The notes below the pieces were generated by a model that did not search any database, had not been told where the DNA came from, and was given only the letters and a program-made list of their open reading frames with translations. 64,000 bases of DNA from Powellomyces hirtus. Lineage: Eukaryota > Chytridiomycota > Chytridiomycetes > Spizellomycetales > Powellomycetaceae. Numbering within the stretch: position 1 is the first letter of the stretch; the number at the start of each line of letters is the position of its first letter. Positions 21,177-31,606 of the stretch are shown in pieces. The DNA lies in NCBI GenBank assembly GCA_025526995.1, contig JAHLKG010000004.1:992001-1056000 (forward strand). Reading direction: 5' to 3'. The translations under genes and the position numbers were made by a program.

Positions 21177-22751
21177 TTAAAGCTCCTCGTGCTCGGCGGC
21201 CGACGAAGTGTCATTGTCCACATCGGCGGCGGTGAGAGAGTCACCGTGAACCGCATTCTTCTTGAGGAATTCGACAAAGCCCTCAACGGTGCGGTCCCCG
21301 TCAAAGTCGACAATCTCGTTGGTCTTGGCCTTGAAGAGCTTGATGGTCGGGAAGCCCTCAATTTCGAAACCAGCGTTGACCGGGAGATCGTTCTCAGTGC
21401 TATCCATCTTGGCAATGACAATCTTGTCGGAAGAGTACTTGTTGCCAAGCTCCTCCCACTTGGGAGCCAGGGCCTTGCAGTGTCCGCACCACGGGGCGTA
21501 AAACTCGACAAGGACGTCCTGGTCCTTGTTCAGGACAAGCGCTTCGTAATTCTTTCCGACAACCACCTTGACGCCGCCGTCATTCTTCTCGGGGATGGGC
21601 TCAGACTTGAGGGAAGGCTCCAACTTTCCAGCAACGTACTTGTCCAAGAAGGCCTTGACGTTGGCCTTGGTGATTTCCTTGGTCTGGTCAAAGGGGAACT
21701 TCCTGTTGGCCTCGGGCTCCTGGACGACAAATGCGGGCCAGTCCTCCTTGACGTTCAGGTTCTTGGCGTGGCCACCAAACTTGACACCATCAATGTAGAC
21801 AAACTGGAGTTTGCCCTTGTAGTCCCGGGCGAGAGCCTCGACCTCAGCACCGGCCGTCTTGCGGTCCTCCTCGCCACCGACAAACAGGTAGGCAATAGGG
21901 AGACCCGAGCTGACGTAGGTGTTGTAGTTGTCGGGACCAATGTCGTCCATCAAAGGGATAGAGTTTGTCTTGATAAAGCTGGTGAGCTCCTCCTTTTTCA
22001 GCTTTCCGTCAAAGAGGGCCTTGCCCTCGTCAAACGTTTTAAAGAGAATGACGGCGGGCGCCTTCACATCGTATTTGGAGGCAGCGACCTCGTCGGCGGT
22101 GGCGCCAAAGAGGTAGTTGTCACGCTCAGAGTTGGCAACCTGCTCAAACTCCTTGTACTCGTTCGATTTGGTGTCCTTGAAGAATCCAACAACGACCACC
22201 TTGTCGGAACCCGCAAAATCCGCAATCTTGTCAGCAGTGAGCTCCGACACGGGGGGAAGGTTCTGCTTTTTCATGTAGCTGACAATGCTGTCGGCCTTGC
22301 GCTGACCCTTGAATTCGGTAGGCTCGCCCTCGCGGAAAATCTTCAGGGTGGGGTATCCCTTGACATTGTGCTTTTCGCAAAGTTCGGATTCCTCAGTGCA
22401 GTCGACTTTGGCGAGGATGACGTCGGGCTTTAGCTCGGTGGCGGCCTTTTCGTACTCGGGGGCGAGGTTTTTCTAGAGCGAAAGCGACAGGAATGGGGTG
22501 AGTACAACAAGGAATGCGTCCCAGACCAAAGCTCAGAACCCTTATCCTGGTTCTGTGGAGGGGATACTTACGCAGTGACCGCACCAGGGAGCGTAGAACT
22601 CGATGAGGGACAGAGGCTTGGAGGCGATCGAGTCAAAGTTGTCTTTTGTCAGGACCACGACATCCGAGTCGGCGGTCTTTGCGAGGACTGAGGCGGGGGT
22701 GTAGGCAGCAACAGCGGCCAAGGCGCAGAACAAGGCGGTTGAAGTCTTCAT
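21177..22751 (-). CDS. PDI1: Protein disulfide isomerase
   Basis: An ER-lumenal oxidoreductase and chaperone. Two exons, 22751-22572 and 22472-21177, join to 491 residues. A signal peptide ([17 protein letters not shown], cleavage near residue 20-25) leads into the a domain, whose FYAPWCGHC ends exactly at the exon 1 boundary. Domains follow in the usual a-b-b'-a' order: [11 protein letters not shown] and GYPTLKIF in a, non-catalytic b and b', then a second [16 protein letters not shown] in a' with GFPTIKLF. The C-terminus HEEL is a KDEL-type ER-retrieval signal. Both active sites are intact. A 432-codon open frame on the opposite strand over the same region is a codon-bias shadow. Confidence 0.97.
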
Positions 22752-22813
22752 GATGAGGGTGATGTGAGAGAGGGGGGGGGGGGGAAAGAGGGAGGAGCGG
22801 GTTGCGGTGGGTG

Positions 22814-22821
22814 CTTTTATA
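22814..22821 (-). promoter_or_regulatory. TATA box of the PDI gene
   Basis: TATAAAAG on the minus strand, about 65 nt upstream of the PDI ATG. Confidence 0.55.
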
Positions 22822-23009
22822 TTCACACAGCATGCAGTGGCAAGTGAGTCACCCAGACGCGTCTGTGAGAAGGTGAGAAGGTGAGAAGGTGATGGGTGAC
22901 TGACTGGATTGGGACTCTCGTTCGCGTGTGCTGGAGGTAAGGCACAGTCACGCAAGGTGCTTTTCGCTGGGGACCGTTGATTGGATGGGCCTGTTTCTAG
23001 GAACACCAG

Positions 23010-23017
23010 CCACGTCA
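23010..23017 (-). promoter_or_regulatory. UPRE-like element upstream of PDI
   Basis: TGACGTGG on the minus strand, about 260 nt upstream of the PDI start. It matches the core bound by Hac1/XBP1-type bZIP factors of the unfolded-protein response, and PDI is a classic target of that response. An eight-base match alone could be chance. Confidence 0.4.
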
Positions 23018-23041
23018 TCAATGCTATATCCAGGCTACAAT

Positions 23042-23404
23042 GAGGAGCCATGCTGGATGTAGGATGCAATACTGGATTTAGGCAGGAGAGGCAAGCGAGC
23101 GCAAATAATGTCCTTTGAGTGATTTGATTGGCGTTCATGAGAGACGGACTGAGTGAGTGACTCTGGACTGAGTGACTCTGGACTGAATGGGCCATTTTGC
23201 TTTATCGATAATAAGGGTGAGGGACTGAATGACTGACTGACTGAGTGAGTGAGTGATGTATAGATATAGGAGGCGAGCGAGCGAGCGAGCGCAATACTGG
23301 ATGTAGGAGGGAGGCAATGTCCTTTGAGTGATTTGATTGGCGACTGAGTGAGTGAGTGAATGAGTGAATGAGTGAATGAGTGAGTGGATGATGGATGATG
23401 GATG
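23042..23404. repeat. Imperfect duplication and GAGTGAGT/GATGGATG minisatellite
   Basis: TGTCCTTTGAGTGATTTGAT (continuing TGGCG) occurs at 23108 and again at about 23319. Each copy follows a variant of CAATACTGGATNTAGG and a GCGAGCG run. A run of GAGTGAGTGAATGAGTGAAT and GATGGATG units covers about 23342-23404, and ACTGAGTGACTCTGG is repeated near 23150-23185. Confidence 0.7.
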
Positions 23405-23667
23405 TGGCGTTCGTTGACATGGCGGTGGTGGATCATCGTGTTTCTATAATTAACAAGACGAGAGACAGCGACAATGAGGCGCCTCAGAGAAATGGCGTCA
23501 AAGTTGCAAGTCGCTTAAGTTGAAGGAAGGCGTTCGTTGAGAGAGAAAGAATGGCCATTTAAGAGAGACAAGAGAACGACGCGTTCAATTCAATTCCCAA
23601 TTCAATCAACAAGGCGCTTCAACAGGCGTCTGCTAAGCGCCCCCCTTCGCCCTCTTCGCCCTCGCTC

Positions 23668-23674
23668 TATAAAG
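23668..23674 (+). promoter_or_regulatory. TATA box of the actin gene
   Basis: TATAAAG, 144 nt upstream of the actin ATG, followed by a CT-rich leader. Confidence 0.6.
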
Positions 23675-23811
23675 CGGCCGCTGCTCAACTCGCTCCCTCC
23701 ACCTGCCCTCATTCCACAACCCATACCCCCATACCCCCCCGTCACGACTCACTCCTTCTCGTGCCTCTTTCTCTTCTTTCCACCCCTCACCACACACCAC
23801 AAACATCAAAC

Positions 23812-25112
<1,301 letters not shown>

Positions 25113-25487
25113 ACAATCATCATGGGAAAGCAAAAAGCAAGAAATGGTCAACAAAGAAGGCACCTTATCGCCGTCGGTGGATCGCACCTCGAACATGTCT
25201 TTGGCAATAATACTGTTTGGTCCTGTCGAGGTCATTGTTGGGGGTTAGATGCTGTAGTTCTGAAATAATTATACCAATTTGGAAAATGCCAATTCTTTTT
25301 TTTTTTTTTTGTTGCGTGTTTATTGAGTTCGGAGACGACCCCTTGCATATTGATTTTGCATTTGAGGATCGCATCCGGACACGGGACAAGTATGGGTCGT
25401 TTCTCTCCTCCAACTCGTAGAGAGGAACATGGTCCTGGGCGCTGGGCGCCGAGAGGCGCAGTGAGTCACTATCGACTTGAAGGAATC

Positions 25488-25562
25488 CTAGTAGCCTGTC
25501 CTATAGCCTGTCCTATCACTCGAACAAAGGAACTCTAGTAGCCTGTACTATTACTCGAACGA
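25488..25562. repeat. Degenerate tandem repeat (CTAGTAGCCTGT...ACTCGAAC)
   Basis: Two imperfect copies of CTAGTAGCCTGT-n-CTAT-n-ACTCGAAC lie in tandem. The first copy contains an internal duplication of AGCCTGTCCTAT. Confidence 0.6.
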
Positions 25563-25578
25563 GCCATAAAGCCGCAGC

Positions 25579-25610
25579 GGGGGGGAAGGGGGGGGGGGGG
25601 GGGGGGGGGG
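25579..25610 (+). repeat. Poly(G) tract
   Basis: Seven G, two A, then about 23 consecutive G. This is prone to G-quadruplex formation, replication slippage and assembly length error. Confidence 0.85.
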
Positions 25611-25999
25611 CGCGGTGGCAAGAAAAAAAGAATCCACTCAGCACATACTACCGAAAAAACATACTACCGAAAAAACCGTATCAAGTACAAAACAAGCCAG
25701 CTTTACACGTTTGCCAGACAGTCCCACGAACGGGGGTCTATCTATATCTCTATCTATCTTTATATGTTTGTTTGTTTGTATTTCCCTCCACGATCCCTCG
25801 ACCGAGGGCTCTAATGCACGCGGTCTATGCTATCGTTCTCCACACGGATGCGGGGCGGCCGTGCGGAGAGAGGTGGATGGATGTGAGGGTGTTTGTCGGT
25901 GCGAGGGTGGGTGTTGTTTGGGGGCGCCTGCTGGATCCAAGAGCGGGATGGTTGTCGTCGGCGGAAAAACCCACCTGGGGGATTTCTGGTTCTTTGGGG

Positions 26000-28736
26000 T
26001 CACGACGGGGGCGGGGGGGTCGTGCGGGGCGACGGCATAAACGTCTGGTGGCCATGCGCCGCATCCGGAGGTGTCGCGCACAGCTTGGTCGGGGTATGGC
26101 GGGCGGCCCCAGCGGGGTGACTAGGGGTATGCGTATGCGTGTGGGTGGTGGTCGGGTGGTCGTCCGCACCAGCGAGATCCAGAATCTCATCCGCAAAGCC
26201 CGTTTTCCGAATCATGCGCCGCAGCGCCGCCGTCATCCATTCCGTCGGGACGCAGAACGGCTGCACGGCCGCATACGCGCGGATATGTGTGCGCAGCGCT
26301 TGCTTTGACTTTTCGCTGCGCGCCGGCCCCCCCGCCGACGGGTGCACAGTGATCGTATGCACGAGCGCCGATTGGAAGTTGCAGCACATGGTGAACGGGT
26401 GCATTTGCGTGAGGTACACGGGGACGGGGTGTTCGGGGGACGAGGCGCCCGGCATCGCGGGGTCGGTAGCGCTGCTGGTGGGTGTGGTATTGTTGGAGAG
26501 TGGGGTTGAGCGTGTCGCCAGGGGCCGTCGCGGCGGGGAGCCGCCGAGGTACTCGACTCCATGCGGGATTCTAGCAATAACGCGACGCACGAGTTTGGAC
26601 GTTTCGTCGGCGATTTGGAGGCACATCTTGTATGACGGGTGCTCGTGCGCCGGGTTTTTTGCCGTGAGCCAAGTCTCGCCCGCCGCGACCTGCGCCTGCA
26701 GGATATTGACCATCATGGGCCGATGCAGGACAATGAGCGCGCCGCGGAAATACATGTGCAGCCACTCAATGTCGTTCAGCTCGGGCCAATCGGCGCCCTC
26801 GCTGCCGGCGGGCGGAAAGAGGGGCCGCTCAACATCCAGACTGAATTGCATCCAGCCGGGGAGTGTGTCGTACAACTCCATGATTTTGGCCGTGGTGGAC
26901 TCAACATGACGGAGGAAACTGTCGGGGAGAACGTCGCTGGGACCCTGTCCGGCCGTTTCTGACCAGCCCGCCGCTTGAGCGGGAGTCGGCGGCGGCGGCG
27001 GCGGCGGTTTATTCGAAGCCAGGATATCAAACGTCTCAGTAACGTGTTCAAACAGCATCGCCATGAGAATCTTGTACGTCACTGGATTTTTCCACCCGTC
27101 TTCTCCCCGCGTGTACGAGATGGTTTTGCGGAAATACAACGGCCCACGCAGCTCGGCATTGTTGCGGACCGTGCCAACATTCTCGGTATTCCGCAGCTGG
27201 TGCCACAGCCGGTCGTCGCAGGGGAACGCAACTTGGTCCAGGCCAGCTGTGCCTTGCGCGCTATCACTAAACAACGGCCGCCGCAGCGCCCAGCTGGACC
27301 CCATTTGATCCAGGAGGAAAGTGCACCACCATGTCCGCCGAGCCACCTCACGGTCTATCCAGCTGGGGAGGCGATGGTCCAACGAGCCGAGATCGGGGTC
27401 TTGTGTTAATTGCAGATCCAGGGCCATGATCATAGCTTGGGAAATTAACATCCATCCCGCCGACACTGCGGCAGAAAGAAAACAAGAAAGTGTGACCAAG
27501 AGGGTTAGCGTACGAGATACATAGCCATATGGTACCGCCTACGTACTTTTGCCGTAATTGTTGGAAAACCATCCCAAGAGAAGCAGAGACTGCACCAACT
27601 CGAGGGACTTTTCCTCATCCACCAATGTAGCCTTCGAGATGGCCCGTCGAGCCGCATCATAAAACGGTTCAGCTGCCGCGTATCGCATCAGCGGGTTGGT
27701 GACGATGGATGGACAGTTGGAAAAGGGCGCTGCCACCGTCCGTATAGCATACAACAGATGGTCGGGAAGGGTACCCTCCTTGATGCGACGCCGAATCGTT
27801 GCGTGGTGGAACATGTTGAGCGGGATAATGGCCGAGATATGGGTGAAGAACAATTCGGGAAGCTCTTCAATCCCATTGGAGGCGACCGTGTTGTCTCGCC
27901 ACACCAGGTGAGCTGGAACCGCAGGGTCGGGAGTAGGAACACTTGGGGTAGCAGGTGGTGTCGGTAGAGCGGTGGACGTTCCGTAGATATTGACAGGCGG
28001 CCACACCAACTGGTCGTACCGGCCAGCCCCAGATTCTGACAAAGACGATGTGGAGTATCTCAAGCCATCATCTTGTTTCGCGACAAACGGCTGAAGAAGA
28101 TTCCATGCATTCGGCCATCCGCCCCTGTTGAGTGAAATAGGGGTTTCGGGCGGAATCAAGAATCCGTTCGTGCATTGGCGTGTAGCACCCTGTCCATGAT
28201 TAGACACCGGGCTCGGTGATTCGAACGCTTCCCGATAAATGGCCTCCAACTCCAGCTCCATATTGGTTTGCCGCTGCTCAACGGCTCGCCAGTGCTTGGC
28301 GCTCAGTGCCGGGTTCGGAACAAGGTCGTATCTCGGTTGCAGGTGGTCCGGAAGGGCAACTGGTAATGAGCTGCCAGTGTATTTCGTCGCTGGCGAAGCC
28401 TCTGCGGAGGGTGGCGGTGGTGGTTGAAACCTGCATGCAAGAAAGTTCAGACATACATGTTCATTGAAAAACCTCCTCCCCGAAATTCCACTCCAAACGT
28501 CACCTCTCAGCAACCTGCCTCACACGTTGCGTCGCAAACAGACATTCCACGTTCGATTTCACACATCTCGCACACGGATGCGAGCCATCACATTTCACTT
28601 TGCGCTTATTGCACACATCACACGCAATCAGCGTGCGCCGCTGGAAACTCGGGCCGTCCCCAGTCGTCGCCTGCCGGAACGAGTTGAACGCCACCGCGGC
28701 TTGCGCGGTCGTCTGCTCTTCAAGGGTCGTGACCAT
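26000..28736 (-). CDS. Zn2Cys6 fungal-type transcription factor
   Basis: A sequence-specific regulator of the Gal4 class. Exons 28736-28504, 28430-27547 and about 27465-26000 join to roughly 860 residues. The N-terminal binuclear zinc cluster has the spacing C-x2-C-x6-C-x5-C-x2-C-x6-C at residues 39-65, with CDVCNKRKVKCDG. A Pro/Ser linker follows. The middle holds the fungal-specific regulatory domain (PF04082 type): ELFFTHISAIIPLNMFHHAT, then LLLLGWFSNN, then the hallmark helix SAGWMLISQAMIMALDLQL and EVARRTWWCTFLLDQ. The C-terminal part is helical with a His/Thr/Pro-rich tail. ATG 28736 (MVTTLEEQ) is chosen; another in-frame ATG lies at 28820. Target genes cannot be inferred; neighbours show no obvious pathway. 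Confidence 0.9.
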
Positions 28737-29935
28737 GACGCCCCCTTCCAACGCGTGCGTGCGTGTGTGTGTGTGGGTGTGGGTGGGTGGGTTTGGGGGA
28801 CGGTAAACGGTGAGATGCAACAGGAGGAGAAAAAAAGCAGGGGAAGCCGAGCTGAGCAGCCGAGATATGGCCCCCTGTGCAACGTTGCAACTGCCTTGAA
28901 ATGACTGGGTCTACTATTGCCCAATTGGTTTAATCGCCCCAAGTAATGCAACAGTCAAATGAACCACACATTCTACACAGCAATGGCTCTGGCTTCAGCT
29001 TGTTGGCCTTTGACCTTATGAATTAGGAAAAAATCATTGTGCGCTAACTCGAAGACGGGAAAAAGTGGGTCAAGGATCTCGCGCATGAACACTTGCCCTC
29101 ACTCAAAATGCACGAGAGAAAGAAACGCAGTAATAGCCAAGTGGGTACTCCGGCCTCGGTCATCATCATCATCCTCCTCGTGAAACTCTTCTTCACCGGC
29201 GACGGAAAAGTACCATTCGTTCAGTTCGTGTTAGGCATCACAATCCTAGCCCAAGTTCTGTAGCCCCTCGTTTCTCTACCCACTATTGTCACAGATCTGG
29301 TACCCGTACTCTGGCAAATCCAATTCCGCAGCAGTAGGAGCATCTCATTCTGTTCATGGTCAATAAGAAGCGAACCTCGTATGTTTCACAACTTATCAAC
29401 CTAGGATATATGTCGCCTGGTTTCTTGTCATTGATGACAGCGGCTGCATTCACCAAATGCTCTCACACCAAGCCGCTGGTGGTATCTGCGCCACAGCCAC
29501 GCCACCCCGACGCCACTGGGGTGGTCCGCGTCTTTGAACAGATAATTGCTACCTTTTTTTTCTTTTTTTTTTAGAAACACCATAGCGCAGAGGCAGATAG
29601 ACGTCAAGGTGTGCGGCAAAAAACCGAGAGAAAGCGCCCGAGGCATGTAAAAAACAAGGAGGCACTACCAGACTGATGAACCCCATCTGGCGCTGAGAGA
29701 TATCTAGTCTTTCTCTGCGTCTTTTTCGCTGCAAAAAGTGTCCGAGTCGCGTTAATAAATGCAAGAGCAGAAGAAAACCACCTAAATCCATGATTTTCTA
29801 CTCACTCCACTGTTTCATAAAGAAGAAACAATTCGTTTTGCCGCACCGCGTCCAAATACATAAATAATAGGCCCTTTACAATCTCGGCGTTTTCCATCAG
29901 CTTCTCCAGGTTCTCTCAGTGTTCTTTCGTCCATG
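28737..29935. other. Intergenic region, no clear gene
   Basis: A (GT)n tract lies at about 28757-28795, just upstream of the zinc-cluster gene start. A poly(T)/CT run is at 29553-29573. Short frames on both strands have no family features. The region probably includes the factor's promoter. Confidence 0.35.
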
Positions 29936-30307
29936 GCTGGTAGCCCCTTCCGCGGAAGCGCGACGTCGGGTCCTGTCGATGGAGACCGTATCGGGCTTAT
30001 CGTACGAGGGAGTGTACCAGGAAGTGTTTGGCAAACTTCTTAACCACAGCGCTGCTTGTACAGGGGGGGAGTTTGGCTCCTTCATTCAACGACGTTGTCT
30101 GGTGTCGACAACAGGTTGCGCGGGGTGGAGGTCGGTCAGCGGCTGGAAAGAATGATACACGCGGTTCAACGAGTATTGGAGCTGGCTCAGCGCTGCCGGC
30201 AGGTTGCCGTTGCGTACTTTGGATGGAAGATGCGTCCAAACCCATTTATGAAGACTGACCGCAAGGGAAAGAGAAACCCGAAGCGTTGTAAAATAGCTTC
30301 TCCGTGA
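29936..30307 (+). CDS. Possible small gene encoding a basic helical protein (low confidence)
   Basis: I do not recognise this. One frame (from about 30095 to the TGA at 30305) encodes a helix-forming segment with GQRLERMIHAVQRVLELAQR and a strongly basic tail (KTDRKGKRNPKR). An ATG at 29936 opens a frame that could be a first exon. None of the GT/AG pairs I tried joined the two in phase, so the gene model is incomplete. It might also be a chance open frame. Confidence 0.25.
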
Positions 30308-30580
30308 GCGTAGAGGATGAAAAGCCCGGGGTACATGTCAGTAATGTGATAGGCGTGCCATGTCCCATCCATTAGGACTTTTTGTAATAATGTTACCCTT
30401 GCTTCGATTGGTCGTTTGAGATTTACCATAGTACACAGGCGACCGAATGAGCAAAGGCGATTCCTGAGCCGCTCACAGATTCTCACCGCGATTTTGATTT
30501 AGTCAGCAGAGCGGAGTGCCGCGCGCGCCCGTCTGTTCGGAGGAGGTAGAGGAGGGCTTTGCAAAAAACAAACATCATCT

Positions 30581-31344
30581 GTGTCCCCTCTCCTCGTTGC
30601 CGACGTCACACATTTTATGCCGCAAATAACAGGAGAACTCCGCAACCTATGGAGACAGAGAGACTCATCCGTGTCCGACCCATCACCACTACCACCACCC
30701 GACACCTCACCGTTGACACTGCCCACTCTCCCCAAAGCAAAATCGGTCGCACTTGGCATCTCCGTCTGCGTTCAGGACCATGATGCGGCAGCAGGAGACA
30801 CCAACACGTTGACGGTTGTGGACAAAGTTGCCCAACAACAGCAAGAAGAGGAGGAGGAGAGGTGGCGTGCACGGTCGGCTGGAGATTGTGGAGGATCATG
30901 GTATATGTGTTGTATGACTACACTCACCTCCATGGGACCATGTACTTGAGTAGCTCACATGTCGAACCCGTCAATGTTAGGGAACCCCTCTTCTTTCCCT
31001 CCTCCCCACCACCACCAACCCACCGGCTCAACACTCCCATCAAAGTCACCCGCATCGGCTTGCCCACCACACCCACACCCACCAAAGACCTCCTCGCCTA
31101 CTTCTACATGCCGCCCGCACACCCGCACTCAAGGTCGAGGTCGAATTCAAACCCCGCCGGGAACCACTCGCAATACCGTTATGGGTATGAGGCACCTCCG
31201 AAACGCGCGCCGACCACTCCTCCGTCATCGGTACCGCGGAAGCCGCCGGCGAGGGGGAGGAGTTGGAGTGCCCAGCCGACGCATGCGCCGAGGCCTCCGG
31301 CGAGGTTGCCCCGTATGCAGTCATTTACGGATAGTGTGGTTTGA
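30581..31344 (+). CDS. Possible Pro/Ser-rich protein gene, exons not resolved (low confidence)
   Basis: Two adjacent open stretches may be exons of one gene. The first (from 30581 or 30617) has ITGELRNLWRQRD, a Pro/Ser-rich linker, then KSVALGISVCVQD and a QQQQEEEEERW run. The second (about 30982-31344) is rich in Pro, Ser, Arg and Tyr, with FYMPPAHPHSRSRSNSNPAG and a tail SFTDSVV. Several donors after the Gln/Glu run and an acceptor near 30980 could join them. No domain is recognised. Confidence 0.3.
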
Positions 31345-31606
31345 GGAATTGGAAATTTTTGGTAGCCTGCCTTCTTCCCTTTCTGATCGCCCGGAAGTAG
31401 CATTTCTATAGAATCGTTTCGTGATTACGATTTTTGCTGCTCTATCTTTGTACCTTGCGCTTTGCTGCTACAATAACCCTCTGCCTTATGCCTTGACCCC
31501 CCACTCATAGAAGTAGATTCATTTCATAGCCCCACACATCAACTACATGCGGGCACAAATTATCCCAATACTAGCATACTACCCTAACCCTATCACCTAT
31601 TCTACT
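31345..31606. other. Short intergenic region, 3' of the RhoGAP-like gene
   Basis: AT-rich, presumably 3' untranslated sequence of both flanking genes. Nothing else seen. Confidence 0.3.

Larger units (their letters stand above)
22752..23811. other. Divergent promoter region between PDI and actin
   Basis: About 1.06 kb serving both genes. The PDI side has a TATA box and a UPRE-like element. The centre holds degenerate GAGT/GAAT repeats and a duplicated block. The actin side has a TATA box and a CT-rich stretch just before the ATG, typical of strongly expressed fungal genes. Minus-strand frames here are repeat-derived. Confidence 0.55.
25113..25999. other. Convergent intergenic region between actin and the Zn2Cys6 factor
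   Basis: Contains a poly(T) run near 25292, a short degenerate tandem repeat and a long poly(G) tract. TCTATCTATATCTCTATC and TTTG microsatellite-like stretches follow at about 25738-25785. No gene is supported. Confidence 0.45.

Noticed and set aside
21135..22433. A 432-codon open frame on the plus strand opposite PDI
   Set aside because: It lies antisense to a PDI gene with full domain structure. Strong third-position C/G bias in PDI removes stop codons on the other strand. The translated sequence has no family features.
23342..23404. A possible CRISPR-like array from regularly spaced repeats
   Set aside because: The units are 4-8 bp tandem GAGT/GATG repeats without unique spacers, in a eukaryotic promoter region.
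22542..23436. Minus-strand frames rich in His/Ser/Thr upstream of PDI
   Set aside because: They read through the PDI intron, promoter and minisatellite; composition follows the GAGT repeats.
26139..26909. A 256-codon plus-strand frame in the Zn2Cys6 gene region
   Set aside because: It is antisense to the fungal-specific regulatory domain, whose motifs are clear on the minus strand.
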